Positions 1-13,611 of a stretch of 64,000 nt of DNA are shown piece after piece. A model generated the notes under the pieces. The model saw only the letters and a list, made by a program, of their open reading frames with translations, ran no database searches and was not told the origin of the DNA. This DNA is from Lepas anatifera (Eukaryota > Arthropoda > Thecostraca > Lepadidae), in NCBI GenBank assembly GCA_034440635.1, contig JAOTON010001351.1, positions 1,846,501 through 1,910,500 of the forward strand. Reading direction: 5' to 3'. The number at the start of each line of letters is the position of its first letter. Positions within the stretch are counted from its first letter, which is position 1. A program made the translations under genes and the position numbers.

Positions 1-1095
1 ATGTATTATGCTTGTGCACCCCCAGTCCTGCAAAATACATCCCGCTCAACGTTAATCAATTCAAGTGGCGGATATACCGACAACGAATAACTGGATACAT
101 ATTTCTACTTAAATTATCTGAGCTGGGCTTCATCGGAATTGAATTAAGCTTGCTCCATTTTAATTTGAAGTTGATTTATTTTAAATCAAACTTGTCTTAT
201 TCTTAGTCGAAATTGATCAATTTTAAGTTGAACTTGGCTTATTTTAATTTGAACTTGATATATTTTAATTTGAACTTGCCTTATTTTAAATTCAAGTTAA
301 AATGGTGTAGTCTATCAAGTGGTCCAATGGTCAAGTGCTGGCACGGACCATGCTAGTGCTGGGGAAATGGCACTAGATGGACTCGGTAACACTAGTGTAT
401 CCCGGTGGAATCGACAGCCCAATTCGGATCCCCTTTGGCCATGAAAACTGAGCCAAGGTGTGTTCTGATCGGTTTTGAAGTCGACCATGAAAAAATAAAT
501 CCACAGACCGCCCAAAATTCGGAAAAACTGCTTCTTTGTTTCCTGGCAGTTTATTCATTGAGCTTCAGTGCTGCCTGCAGGCCGGCGGTTAGCAGCCGAC
601 CCCGATCACTGGCCCGCTAGGCACACACCGAGTCGGAGGCGACGGCTGCGCAGACACCGGCGCGCGTCCGGGTGTCTGCCACCGTGACCGGCACATTCGG
701 CGGCAACACCGACACCGCAGCCCAACCGTCCAGCTCACACCGGCTCTGTCTGCACTTCGCTGTCTTCATCTCCCAAATCAACAATTGTCAACTCCTTGGG
801 ACGAACAAACGGACACAGGAGTCTTTTAACGGCGAATGTCTTGGCTCTCACAAGCTCGTGAAAATAAGTTACCCGCAGAAGGTAAGAAGTGGAGGAGGAT
901 CTTCCAATTTTCTGACAATCTACTGTGCAAGGGAGAATACATAGCGCAAAACATCCATAAAAGGCCATGGCATCACCGTGACGTCACAGTCAAGGTTGGC
1001 ACCACAGGCCGTCCTTTAAAGGAGCACTGATGAGCCGTCAGCCTCGGCGCGGAGGCAGCAGGCCGTACTGCCGGCCTGCGCGGTCAGTGGCCGCC
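1..1095. other. Left flank, no gene seen
   Basis: AT-rich to about 300, then mixed and CpG-rich. Open frames here are short, overlap on both strands and show no family similarity. The stretch at about 305-420 has a faintly tRNA-like wording (GTGGTCCAATGGTCAAG) of the kind found in SINE heads, but I could not fold a tRNA from it. I see no gene. Confidence 0.5.
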
Positions 1096-1510
1096 GCGGC
1101 CTCAGTCACCGGGACGCCACCCGCCGCCGCTGTAGTACTCTGCTCTGCAGCGGTGACCCGGCCCGACCCGTGGCCTCAGTCACCGGGACGCCACCCGCCG
1201 CCGCTGTAGTGCTCTGCTCTGCAGCGGTGACCCGGCCCGACCCGTGGCCTCAGTCACCGGGACGCCACCCGCCGCCGCTGTAGTACTCTGCTCTGCAGCG
1301 GTGACCCGGCCCGACCCGTGGCCTCAGTCACCGGGACGCCACCCGCCGCCGCTGTAGTACTCTGCTCTGCAGCGGTGACCTGGCCCGACCCGCGGCCTCA
1401 GTCACCGGGACGCCACCCACCGCCGCTGTAGTGCTCTGCTCTGCAGCGGTGACCCGGCCCGACCCGTGGCCTCAGTCACCGGGACGCCACCCGCCGCCGC
1501 TGTAGTGCTC
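1096..1510. repeat. Minisatellite, 74-bp unit, about 5.6 copies
   Basis: Units begin GYGGCCTCAGTCACCGGGAC at 1096, 1170, 1244 and every 74 bp after that, and differ by only a few bases. The last copy breaks off near 1510, and a diverged piece follows to about 1560. No exon is recognisable beside it. Confidence 0.9.
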
Positions 1511-2093
1511 CGCAGCCTCCTGACGCGTCTGCAGCGGTGACCCCGCGTGACCCGGCCGGCCACGCACCGTTAGCGGGGCGGCGCCGCCTCGCTGCATTAT
1601 GCGTGCGCCGGCCGTCAATCAACAGCTGTCCAACACCAGACCGACGGACCAGCGATGTAAAAAAGGCGCCCGCTGGCCGATACGACACGGGCGGCGCATC
1701 CGAAATCAGCGCGGCGGCACGCACTGCCGTCTGACAGCGACGCCGATGGCTCCACCACAGCCGCGCGGCGGCACCAGGGCGCTGCGGACGCCCTCGCCAC
1801 TGGCGACTGGTAAGCCTGTCCAGAGCGGCGTGAAGCCAGGTGGCGCGATATCCTCATTGTGTACGCCATCCAAACCAAAAACACTGCCCGCGTCAGTCGT
1901 CCCGCCACCAGCTCCGTGACGATTTCGTGACGGTCGTCCCAACTTTGCGTGACGTCACGTGACTTCCCGGACCCACGGCCGTGCCGGAACACACAAGCCG
2001 GCGGATATGCGGCGCAATTAATTTAGTGGTTCTGCGGCGGCGCGGCGCGGGGAGACAGCGGTGGTGATTAAGTGGCGAGGATGGCGTGGACGC

Positions 2094-2124
<31 letters not shown>

Positions 2125-3753
2125 ACCCGCTGTTTGGTCAGACGCGCCGCCGCGCCCTTCACCCCACTGACGAGCCGGACGACAGTGCGAACCCCACACG
2201 CAGCAGGTAGTCATCTGGCACGGGTAATCACCGGGCAGATCCTTCCGGACCGAATCTTTCATGATGGTTTAACGCCAACGAGTGTTGTAAAACACATGAT
2301 TATCCGGAAAGCTGGAGGAAGCGTCGTCTGGTTACCACATTAGCGGTCGCTGACCCGGAGGGGAGGTGCGGTAACCCCATCACGCCGACGGCCGGCCGCC
2401 GCTGCAGCGCAGCGTCGTCGGTAGCGGCGTTCCCACTGCACAGCGGCACCGCACCGCAGTCAAGAGGCAGTGCCGGCGCCGACAATGGCCCATGCCGTTG
2501 GTTCCGGCCCGCTCCCAGGGCGTACACTGGCCGCGCCTCACAACCGCTCTCAATGGAATATTTGCGCTCGAGCCTTCATAACAGCGGCGATTAATACGGG
2601 ACTTCTCCTAATTCATTCAGCAAATTCGGCTATCAACTTATATAATATGGATCTTTACTAATTAATGTTCGCCGAAACATTACTTTGCAATTATCCACAG
2701 CTCAGTTATTTACAGCTCCATCCTTTTCGCACCATTTTAACATATTACTGATACTTTTTTGTAATGGGGGGAAGTAAAGGAGAATTGAATCATTCGGCAG
2801 CCAAAATACTTGTGCCCAGACCGCGGGGCAGTACCCTCAAGCACGAAGCATGCACACCGACATGCAGTCGCCAAGCGTGTTTCCTACAGCGCGTCACCGC
2901 CAGCCACAGCGAACACCACCAATACATTCACCAAGATGACCAAGGCAACGGTCATATCATGTGGTTCCTAGAACATAAACGGCCGGAAATTTGCACGGTA
3001 GAACTTTCTGGCTCAAACCCAAGAAAGACAAGTGAACAAATGTATGTGCTCACAATATAGATAGGGCAGGGAAGGCTGGCATGTGCATTACCGCCAGCCG
3101 GTGCAGCCGGTGCAGCTGGCACAGTTTCCGTCTGGTCAGGCGGGTTAGAGGGAGAGGTGATCCCACGCCCACCTGACCTGCTTCCACGGCCGGCTAACTG
3201 GAATGGCAGCTATGCACTCAAACCGCCCTAGTCGCCCGGCAGGCCGCTGCAGTCATCCCCGGGATATCCGGGCTGCAAAATCGCCAGCTGAGTTCTGACA
3301 TCTCTACACTTGGCCCGTGGGCCGCCGGAGAGGGGGCGAGGCCTATCAACAATCCAATTTACCAACGACAATAATCACAGTACACAACTCCAAATGAGAC
3401 CGTGCCACAGCCCTAACGGTTTCACAAGTTCCGCGTTCCGTCTATACACCTAGTTGGGCAACAACAGAATAAAAATCACCAAAGTCGTGGCCCAGAAAAG
3501 ACTTCATAAGCTACGGCTACTGCTTGACGGAGATCGCTATTTACGATCTTTCTTTTAATTCGAACTCGCTTTAAGGAGACATGTATTCATTGGAGGTGCC
3601 TGCACGCGCCGGCGCGTGGCCACCAGCCGCCGCGTTTGTCACGCTTCACAGCGCGGCAACCACACCATCAAACGGCTCTAACGACAGAAAGGCAGGCAGC
3701 TTCTCTCCGTGCGGTCAGGTCACGAACCATCCCACCCGCCAGGAGAGGCGTGC
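1511..3753. other. Intergenic, no gene seen
   Basis: CpG-rich to about 2540, then AT-richer. It holds a (CGG)n run at about 2095-2124. The open frames are GC-driven and overlap on both strands without recognisable similarity, so I see no supported gene. Confidence 0.5.
2095..2124. repeat. (CGG)n microsatellite
   Basis: About ten consecutive CGG/GGC triplets in a CpG-rich stretch. The poly-Arg, poly-Gly and poly-Pro frames it opens are artefacts. Confidence 0.9.

Positions 3754-3801
<48 letters not shown>
3754..3801. repeat. (TA)n microsatellite
   Basis: Uninterrupted TA dinucleotides except for one TT near 3770. Confidence 0.95.
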
Positions 3802-3802
<1 letters not shown>

Positions 3803-3850
3803 GTCAGCGAGAGCGCGCTCTCCACAAGCACGGCTGAAACGGACTAGGGA

Positions 3851-3946
3851 GAACCGTGGATCGGACAGGGGAGAACCATGGATCGGACTGGGAAGAACCG
3901 TGGGTCGGACTGGGGGGAACCGTGGATCGGACTGGGAAGAACCATG
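3851..3946. repeat. Short tandem array, 22-bp unit, about 4.4 copies
   Basis: The unit begins GAACCGTGGATCGGACTGGG. Copies carry scattered substitutions. Confidence 0.85.
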
Positions 3947-4860
3947 GAGGGGTTTGATGTCATGCACGTCACTCGCTGGTTTTGGACGATACTCCTGAAC
4001 CAATGCGACGCTAAGCCAGAGACTCAGAGGTGTTGATGGTGCCGAAGAGCACAAGCTTGTAGACTAATTTCAGAAAAAGTGGGGGCATTTCAAAGTTCAC
4101 ACGCATTTCACTCAGTGCACTTGGTTAAAAATTCCAGTGATAATTTATAGTTTAGAAAGTAGGTAAACCAGATCAGTGCAATGTTTCGCTACGCATGCTA
4201 GCGAGCTCATTTCTTCCTTCAGAACAAAGAAAAGAACCGAATAAAGAACGTCTGTAGGTTAAGAACAATGGCTGATGGAAGATAAAGGTGACCTAGTGAA
4301 CTAGGTACGACAAGGATTAGCCGTAAAACAACAATTAGCCACTACTAGGTCATCTAGTGCAAATCCACCAGCCAGTTGGGCGGCCGGTTCGGACGGGCGG
4401 ATTCTGCAGCTGCACCGAAGCGGCGCGGCGCCGTATGGGGCGCATCGGGAGTGCAGTGCCACACATAAAACCAGCACCCCGCGCACGGGTGACTGCGCGG
4501 CTCACAGCAACGTACCGCTGCGGCCCGCAACGGTAGCCCACCAGAGCGGGCCTGCCCCGGCCCCCGGACAGCCCTGCTCTCCCAGCCGAATACTCACGCG
4601 TTGGCTTGGAGGCCAGTGGTGTGAGCTGCAGCAGCACTAACCGGCCGGAGCCGACCGGCTCACGTCAGGAAGTGTATCTCCGGCCGGGAAGTGGTGGTGC
4701 CGGTGACCGTTAGAGGTCGGCCCGGTGTCTCCGACCGGCACCACGCTCGGACGCGCCGCCAGCCGCCAGCGCAGCTCGTCAGCCAGGCAGCCGGTCAGAA
4801 CGCTCCACACGAAGCTGGCCTGACTGACGTGTAGCGTCCAGAGTCCCCGCCAGGACCAAA

Positions 4861-5327
4861 GTCCCGCCGGAGGTGGCCGGGTGACGGTCCGGGGACCAGA
4901 GTCCCGCCGGAGGTGGCCGGGTGACGGTCCGGGGACCAGAGTCCCGCCGGAGGTGGCCGGGTGACGGTCCGGGGACCAGAGTCCCGCCGGAGGTGGCCGG
5001 GTGACGGTCCGGGGACCAGAGTCCCGCCGGAGGTGGCCGGGTGACGGTCCGGGGACCAGAGTCCCGCCGGAGGTGGCCGGGTGACGGTCCGGGGACCAGA
5101 GTCCCGCCGGAGGTGGCCGGGTGACGGTCCGGGGACCAGAGTCCCGCCGGAGGTGGCCGGGTGACGGTCCGGGGACCAGAGTCCCGCCGGAGGTGGCCGG
5201 GTGACGGTCCGGGGACCAGAGTCCCGCCGGAGGTGGCCGGGTGACGGTCCGGGGACCAGAGTCCCGCCGGAGGTGGCCGGGTGACGGTCCGGGGACCAGA
5301 GTCCCGCCGGAGGTGGCCGGGAGACGG
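4861..5327. repeat. Nearly identical minisatellite, 40-bp unit, about 11.6 copies
   Basis: The unit begins GTCCCGCCGGAGGTGGCCGG. Internal copies look identical; only the edges vary. Because 40 is not a multiple of 3, the three minus-strand frames give the same peptide pattern in rotation, so the 180-234 codon frames here are not genes. The near-zero divergence implies recent expansion or homogenisation. Confidence 0.95.
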
Positions 5328-6004
5328 TTCCGGGCACACAATCTGTATTGTCAAACTAGCACCTATTCTATGGCACTGAGCATTCCGTAGCAGGATACTT
5401 TTAGGTCTCCATTCCTCAGCATCGCCATTGTGGTTGTAGAGAACCAAGCGATGATGATTGGGGGCCGTCAAAAATTACGTAGCAAATATTTTTTGTTATT
5501 TTCTCTCCTCTTCCCTATGTAACGTTTCGTAACGCTCGGGAAAACTGATTATCGGAAATTACGTACAGCCTCTAGGCTTTGACGCGCACTTGATAATGTT
5601 GCGTTATCTCAGATTTAATCATCCACCACCCACTTGTCCCGCAGGGACTAGAGCAAGAAGAGGGAAGACTTGGCCACACTTATGTGTGCTATCTGTATAC
5701 ATTTCTGTATTTCGATAATTTCTTGATAGCACGATGAGCGACGAGACCAAAAATTCATTCCGGAGTCATATAAAGAGAAGCAACAAGGTCACCAGTGGGG
5801 TACAGAGAGTATTTTAAGTCTATACAAAGCAATGATGTTTATCAATATTAATCTGAGAAGCTGAGAGTCATTGATTATTGGCACCTGTGTTCCGCGTTCC
5901 AACTCCCCTGGACACACAGATTCCAGTAAGCAATCCCAACGATACGAAAGCGACGTTCCCAGACCTCCCATTAGCTGTCTCACAGCCCCGCTTGTCTCCG
6001 GCAG
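5328..6004 (+). other. Upstream region of the PAN-ZP gene, possible 5' UTR acceptor
   Basis: No coding sequence is recognisable. The bases just before the ATG at 6005 read CTTGTCTCCGGCAG, with AG at 6003-6004 directly abutting the start codon. This looks like a 3' splice site, so the first exon is probably non-coding and lies further upstream. I could not place it. No convincing TATA or Inr assignment is possible. Confidence 0.35.
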
Positions 6005-6305
6005 ATGGCGATAATGCGAAGCTACAGTCTGCTCATCCTGCTGGTGACGTCATCAATCATGACGTCACTGGCGCAGGAGTCCTCGGGGCTGGGTCAGGAC
6101 TTTGAGTGCGCCGAGGACGACATCAGCTTCGAGCTGGTGACTGGGTTCGTGTACAGCGCGCCCGCCGACATGCTGGACAGCAGGGCCGGCACCCTGATGC
6201 TGACCGAATGCATCGACATGTGCCGAGAAAACGCCACCTGCCGAGCCTTCAACTACGAGACCGGGCTCTGCGTGCTCATCGACAGCAACGCCGACGGGCA
6301 AGAAG
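6005..6305 (+). CDS. PAN-ZP gene exon 1: signal peptide and first PAN domain
   Basis: Codes residues 1-100 plus the first base of codon 101. The ATG at 6005 opens a hydrophobic leader (SYSLLILLVTSSIMTSLAQ) ending near residue 23-24, typical of secretion. A PAN/apple domain follows, with cysteines at 35, 69, 73, 79 and 89, including the C-x3-C pair (CIDMC) and CRAFNYE wording typical of the fold. The donor is AGAAG|GTCAGT, phase 1. An in-frame ATG four codons in could also serve as start, but the upstream one begins right after an acceptor-like AG and keeps the whole leader. Reading past the donor continues open to 6499 but loses all similarity, which supports the splice. Confidence 0.9.
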
Positions 6306-7729
6306 GTCAGTCCTGGGGAGGGTGGGTCAGTCATCAGTCAGCACGAAAACGGGCAGGAAGGTGCGACGTCCTCAGGGCAGGAGGACGGCCAGTGCTCTGG
6401 GACAGCACGACAACGGATAGAGGGTCACCTCTCAGGGCAGGGGAACTGCTCAACGTGTCTGCTAGTGTCTGTATTCGGGAAATCGGTATTTGGTGCTGAA
6501 GGCAAAGGTTTGGCAAAACAGCTGCTTTAAAATCGATTTTATAGTAAGCTTACGTAGAAAATTATTTGTTTTGCTAAAAAGAAACATGATTTGGTTTTTA
6601 GAGATGACTTATCACGACGAACGGGCACAAAAGAATAGACGAAAATGAGAGCTCTGCTCGCATCGGTGAAGGTGTGATGGTAGGATTTGCCGCCTGCTGG
6701 TTCAGCTGGAGCCGCGGCGCGCCGCCGCTGTACCGGCCACGTGCCGTCCGAGTGAAGAGCTCACAGTGGCCGAGCGAGAGCTGCAGTCTGGAGCGGCGGT
6801 GGCCGGCCAGGCGTGACCTGTCAGTGACCTGGACCTCGACATAGGGCTGCGGTCGTCACCGACCCGGCAAGAACGCAGAACCACGTCCCTGCACAGACCC
6901 TCCCTGTACAGGGCGCGGAGATAAGACGACAGCGACGGAAGTGCAACCTCTTCTACCGGGGTTGGCAAGTGGTAAAAGAGGGCTCCTGTCCAGTGCCCAG
7001 CCCCCACATATCCTGCTCCGACCAAACACCCTCCAACTAAACGCTTTGACTGGGGATGAGCGGCCGATGCCCTCTGAAGCCAGCGGCAGCCGCGACCCCC
7101 GCACCAGCTGGTGTCAGCGGCATCCCATACGCCCAGCTGTCGATGACAAAACACCTGAGGTCGGCTCAGTCTCAGCTTGCTCGCTCGCCACTCGCGCCAT
7201 AATTTGGCGCCACTGACCTCAGCAGACCTGGTGGCTGCGGTGTCACTCCTGGCACCCCGCGGCGGCAGTTAGTGGTTGAGCGCGGCGCCGTGGGCGGACC
7301 CAGCCTGATACTGAGCCTACGTGAAGACAACATTAGTCATACTATTCATGCCGTCACACGTCGGATCGACCAGGCATGTTTTATAACGCGCATAGCAAGC
7401 ACTCCAGCTATTTTTGTTACTGTTAAGGTAGGATCTAAAACACTGTCACTGACGAGTGGCGCCAGCAGCGCAATCGTCAAAGGCCACGCCAGCAGCGGCG
7501 GCCAGTCTGGCGGCGGCAGCCGGCGCTACGTCGGTGGTTAGCATCACCTGCAGCCGGAGCCGCCTGTCCCAGGGTCACGCCGCCACGGCACAAAAACCCA
7601 CCGCAAACCAGCCCGCCGCCATGTACCCACAACAGTCGGTCGTTGTGCCACCATAAACCGCGCCCAATCGGGCACACTCGGCGCCGGTTTTTGGGCGAGC
7701 ACGACGACCTCAGCCTCGGGTCGACCTCA

Positions 7730-8215
7730 GTCCTCAGTCGCCGCAGGGCACGTCTGGCAGCTGCGGGTCTGGGGCTGCCTCGGACCTCTCGCCGCAGGGC
7801 ACGTCTGGCAGCTGACGGTGGGGCTGCCTGGTGGCCGCGGGCGTCTGGCGCTGCCGGGTTGGGCGCTGCTGTGCCGCAGGGCGTTGGCGCTGCCGGGTGG
7901 GGTGCTGGCGGCGCGGGCGTCGGAGCTGCCGGGTCGGGGCTGCCTCGTCCCGTGCCGCGGGACGTCTGGCAGCTGCCGGGTTGGGGCTGCCTGGCCGCGC
8001 CGCAGGGCCGTGGGCTGCCGGGTTGGGGTGTGCCGTCGCCGCAGGGCACGTTGGGCTGCCGGGTGGGGTTGGGCTCGGCCGCAGGGCGTGGAGGCCGGGT
8101 CTGGGGTGCCTCGGTCCTCAGTCGCCGCAGGGCACGTCTGGCAGCTGCCGGGTCTGGGGCTGCCTCGGTCCTCAGTCGCCGCAGGGGACGTCTGGTAGCT
8201 GCCGGGTCTGGGGCT
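7730..8215. repeat. Degenerate tandem repeat field
   Basis: Repeated wording of CGCCGCAGGGCACGTCTGGC, GCTGCCGGGT and GGGGCTGCCT in irregular order and spacing. It is an old or complex minisatellite. Both strands stay open by composition only. Confidence 0.75.
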
Positions 8216-11120
8216 ACAGCTGTCGTTTTGAGATTGGCACTGACGCTGGGCCGACGCAATAAGCAGCCACACCCAAAAGCACACCACCTGCTAGGTTATA
8301 CCCCGCGTCGCGCCTCCCGCCCAGAATCAGGACCCAGCCGACAACTGTTTAGGTTTGGGTTTCGTTGAACCTTTAAAATTTGAGGTGCCTCGGAAATTCC
8401 CATCGCCGGCGGGCTTTGCTCTGTCGATGGCAAAAAAACTGCATTAATAGCCCACGAGGTTCCTTTTGACCATCGAACTGGCTCTCATAACTCTATAAAA
8501 ACAGAGTCTAAGTCTGTTGAAAACGCCGCAGCGCACGAATTGGCCCAAGTTAAATCGTTGATGGCGCGCGTCAATCGATGATGACACGGCGGTGGTGTAG
8601 GACGGGAAGGCCCAGAAGTACACATGTCAGGTTGCCGGTATGCACCAGAACACGCCTGCTGAAACCACTCCCATCTCGTCAGGACAACCTGTCCTACCCG
8701 CGCCCACACACTTGGCTCATCGCTGGGAGCAGCATCCAGTCGCCCGCCACGCTGCCGCCACGTTGAATCTAACACCGCCGGCGTGGCGGCGTGGTCGCGT
8801 GCGTCGGGTTGCGGCAGTCGGGTTCTCACGGCGGCGGGGAAGGCGGCCGAGCCGCGCCAGCCCCCGACAATTCATCACCGGGCGACGGCTCCATTATGGG
8901 GCCGCGCTTTGTGGCGATTGTCCCCACAGTCATTTAAAAAATCTCACGCCGATTCCAGGCCGAGCCTGGCTTTCTGGCACGTTCAATTATGGCAGAAGTA
9001 CCGCTGCGTACTGGAGGCCAGTTTTGAGTGGGTGCAGCAGTTAATTGTTGTGTTGTGAGCAGGCACGACCGGACAGTACAACAGGGACGACCGGACAGTA
9101 CAACAGACATTTACCAGGTTCATAAAGTTTATCGTTCAATCATGAGTGGGATCCGTCCACGCACATCTGGCCAGGAATCTTTCACGCGCCTTGCATTGGA
9201 CCAGTTCTGATCGGTCGCCACCAGCTGCCGATGCAGCGCCGCTCAGTGCTGCAGACGTCTCAGCACTGAGCGATACGACCCCCTCTCTAACAACTCAGTT
9301 AGGTAGACTAGATTCCAGTCAATAATCTTCTTCAACATAGAAGGAAAAATAAGACACTCCTCACATGTAGAATACCTATGATGTTTATATCTGAACCACT
9401 CATTAAAGTTTTCGAAATTCGGTGTCCATGGAATTGCCGACACCTGGAAACGGTTGTGATCCAGATGTCCGAGGGAAGCAGCCCCGGCCTGGAAGGGTGG
9501 GCCGCCAGCCTCCCGAGCCTGCCGATACTGCCGCCTGTCCGAGCAGCCACCGCCAACTGCTGCTGACGTCCCTGAGGGCGCGCCCCAGCTGCCAAGCCCG
9601 GCCATCTTCAGCGGCACGGGTCAGCAGCCGCCGGCCCTGCCCTCTTCGACAGCTGCAAGGCAGCCGCCGGTGCACTGGCCACAGCCGGGCCGACCCCTCT
9701 TCACATGCGCCGCTGCGGTACTTGGTCCCAGCGATCACCGCCGCCCCAGACGCAGGTGGCTGGCTCTGAACAGAATCACTGCAAGTGGCTCACACCGCAC
9801 CTGCAGACGGCAACGGCCAGCTGCTCATCGCTCAGCAGCTGTGCCGGCAAACCCAGTACGATGCTGGTCAACCGAACTCAACACCACTTCACCTCACGGT
9901 AGGCAAGGTCGTGGCGATGGCAGCCTTGACCGTCACGCTTCGCTGGGTGCCACACCAGCCCTGCGGCGTGGCGAGAACCCATTGTACCGGCCAGCTCATC
10001 AGAGATTCGGCACCCCGCACTTCCTAGCGCCAGTTCACTAACCGGCAACGGATCTCTTCATTCAGATCAGCTCAGTTACAAAACAGTACCAACCGGTTGC
10101 GCTCAGGAACCGAGTCCGTTACATACGGTTGGCCACATCCACTTACGTAGTGTCGCCGACTGAAGTGACATCTCAGTTCCTGGTACTTTTGTACCGTTAC
10201 TGGACGACAAAGCGCTGAGTTCTTATCGAGTGGCGAAACTGAGAGAGCTCATTAGTTCCACACAGTCCAACCGAATCGATTTCCGCAGTAGCAGATGTTC
10301 GTTTGGCGGCTACACGTGTAGCAGGTCATCAGCCCCGGCCAGAAATGCCCCTTTCCTCGGTTCATCCCACCATTACACGACAGTTTTCCCACACGGCACG
10401 GCTGGGAAACCAATACAGCTCGACGACATGCACTTCCCTGGTGCCTCCGGCCGCGTGAGCCCGTGCAATCCCAGCGGAAGCTCCCGCCGGTGAACCTTGC
10501 AAAACGGTACCGGGGGTGCAGAGTTTGCATACCAGGCGTCCGCCTTCTCAACCGGCACGGTGTGAAACAGGCGAGCCGCCGCCCGCTGCCGGTGGCAGCC
10601 GTGACGCCGTGGGAGAGACGACCGCCGGACGTGACGGTGGCGTGACGGAGGACGCAGGATACGGCCGACGCTGACGACAGGGTGATCACGAGATCGGTGG
10701 GAGAGCCAGGGCGCCGGAATGTCCCAATCACCGGTCTGGCGTCACGACATACCGCGCAGGACTGGACACTATGGCTGGAATGAATGCACTAAATCATGCA
10801 GGTTGAACCATGATGCAACTGTCCAAGTCAGTACTCTCTTCCCATGAACCAATATCGATTAGAATCGGCGCCCTGGCCCAATTCGAGCAGTCAGAAGGTA
10901 ATGTGCTTCATGTAAGCCAATGTTCCAAAACAAGATCGAATCCCAGATGAAGCGGTCAATTCCGTGAAGAGTAAGGCGACAATGAATGCATCCTCATCCC
11001 GGACAAACCCACCGGGAATCTAGCAGCCATAATGAAGCATCTTGGCACTTCCGATAGCCATCTCGTGCGTTTCAGCCGATCAATGGTTGGTGTAAGCGAT
11101 GGCCGTCCCTGTTCGCGACT

Positions 11121-11579
11121 AAGCCACCTCTCCGCACAGGTGGACCGAGCCACCTCCCCGCACAGGTGGACCGAGCCACCTCCCCGCACAAGTGGACCAA
11201 GCCACCTCCCCGCACAGGTGGACCGAGCCACCTCCCTCACCGGTGGACCGAGCCACCTCCCGCACAGGTGGACTGAACCACCTCAGCGCACAGGTGGACC
11301 GAGCCACCTCTCGCACAGGTGGACCGAGCCACCTCCCCACACCGGTGGACCGAGCCACCTCCCCGCACCGGTGGACCGAGCCACCTCCCCGCAAAGTGGA
11401 CCGAGCCACCTCCCGCACAGGTGGACCGAGCCACCTCCCACACAGGTGGACCGAGCCACCTCCCCGCACCGGTGGACTGAGCCACCTCCCCGCATCGGTG
11501 GACTGAGCCACCTCAGCGCACAGGTGGACCGAGCCACCTCCCCGCACAGGTGGACCGAGCCACCTCCCCGCACCGGTGC
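11121..11579. repeat. Minisatellite, 26-bp unit, about 17 copies
   Basis: The unit begins GACCGAGCCACCTCCCCGCA. Copies vary by small indels (24-26 bp) and in a CAGGTGG/CCGGTGG alternation, which splits the array into variant subtypes. Confidence 0.9.
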
Positions 11580-11938
11580 CAGCGTCCGGAGTAGCGGACT
11601 GCACCACCGTCTGTTACTTTCCGACTGCTGTACGAGCACACCAGCTCAGTCCGTTGCCACTGGACGTCCGACCCGCCGGTACCTGCCCACTTCTCATTAA
11701 TCAACACCTGTACACGTGTCACAGCTCAGTGGGCACCCAGTTCTGAGAGGCGTCCTCCGGAGGACGAAGCGGACCGGACACGCAGGCTGGCGTCACTCCG
11801 CGTAACGTAACGGGACGGTAGCGGCCGCACCAGCGGGTCCAGTGGCGGGTCGGCTACACAGACACAGGGGTGCTTCGCACACAATTGCCGCCCACGCGGG
11901 GTCCAATACCCACATACAGTACGCCGCCCGGTCGGTCT

Positions 11939-11966
11939 CCTCTCTCTCTGTCTCTCTCTGTCTCTG

Positions 11967-12063
<97 letters not shown>

Positions 12064-12286
12064 GTCTCTGTCTCTGTCTCTGTCTCTGTTTCTGTCTCTG
12101 TCTCTGTCTCTGTCTCTGTCTCTGTCTCTGTCTCTCTCTCTGTCTCTGTCTCTGTCTCTGTCTCTGTCTCTGTCTCTGTCTCTGTCTCTGTCTCTGTCTC
12201 TGTCTCTGTCTCTGTCTCTGTCTCTGTCTCTGTCTCTGTCTCTGTCTCTGTCTCTGTCTCTGTCTCTGTCTCTCTCTCTGTCTCTG

Positions 12287-12378
<92 letters not shown>
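11939..12378. repeat. TC / TCTCTG compound microsatellite
   Basis: Arranged almost symmetrically: (TC)n at about 11986-12056, (TCTCTG)n at about 12057-12305 and (TC)n at about 12306-12378. The minus strand is a GAGA-rich polypurine run. The Ser-Leu and Arg-Glu frames across it are artefacts. Confidence 0.97.
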
Positions 12379-12382
<4 letters not shown>

Positions 12383-13611
12383 CGATGACCAGCCAGAAAC
12401 TGAACGGTATCCGCAGCCCGTGACCCCACGGCCAACCAACGTTACACCAAATCCACAAACAGTTGGGCTGGACAATGCCGCCGGCGCTGGCCAAAAACAA
12501 TACACAGCTGGCGGGCCGGCCATTGTTGCGGTCTGAGCCGGCCCGCGTCGTGTCGTGTACGCGGCGTGAAACAGCGGGTGTCGCTGCACAGGCTGGTGCC
12601 GAACCCCGGCGCCATCCGGCCGATGGGTGCCGGGCCGGCTCATCAATACGTCGCCAGCCGGAGCCGGCGGGGTGTCAGCCTGCGCCACTGCCGGCCGTCA
12701 GCGTCTCCACAGTCGTACACGTCGCCGCGACCGCTTCCTTCCGCATAGCTATTGACAATCAGCGCGGCCCCTGGCACGTGACAGACCCCACTCCAGCCAG
12801 GCGGTCAGTCACCTAGCCCGCTCAGCGTCGACAGCGGCGCGGCCTGGACCGGCGGCATTTCAGCACGCCCCGTGGAGACGACGCCGATGGGCCGCAGCTG
12901 CTCAGACCATGACGCCAGCAGATCCATGGCCGTCCGTGACCGCGCCACTTCCAGCGCGTTTGTCGCGGTCGACAGTCGATGATGGCCAGGCTCTGTGTCT
13001 CATCCGGCGGTGTCACGGACTGCTGCCGCCCCGCCGCGTCGCCGACGACACCCCGCCGGCGGGCCCTGCCAGCGCAACAGCCGCCGATGCAGGGCTGGCG
13101 GCCGCCGCCGCGCGGAGGCCAGCGACCAGTCAGTCAGCGGCACACGTCCTCGCAAACACAACAAACACAGCAAACCACCGGCCACCGTTAGATACGACAG
13201 GCCCATTCTTTCAACTAGAGCGTTTCAAAATTTCAATTCAATATATTTTCATAATTTTACGATCAAAAGTTCTCGGACCTGACTTGTTCCTAGGTCATAG
13301 ACCTGAAAAATTCCGAACAGCTGAATTGCTGCACCAGCTCCCCTAATGACACACAATGCGTTCAAGAGTATTCGGTTGACGCTTGTAGAAGCAGTGCTGG
13401 CTTACATCTTTTTGGAGACGTCACTTAAACGGGTTCAGGACCTGGTTTGATATGACTTTCACTTGAAATTATGAGAAAAGATAATCATAGGCCTGACAGC
13501 ACTACACAGCGCCGTTTCCAAGCTACCTCGAAAAATCCTACCTCCGATATACAAAAAAAACATCGAAGGACGGAGGTTAAGGTCAAACAAAAGAACAAAG
13601 TTTAAGCTTGT

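Noticed and set aside
4637..5471. Three overlapping 180-234 codon minus-strand frames
   Set aside because: The same 40-bp unit translated in rotating frames.
11726..12688. Ser-Leu / Arg-Glu rich open frames
   Set aside because: Translations of the TC/TCTCTG microsatellite.
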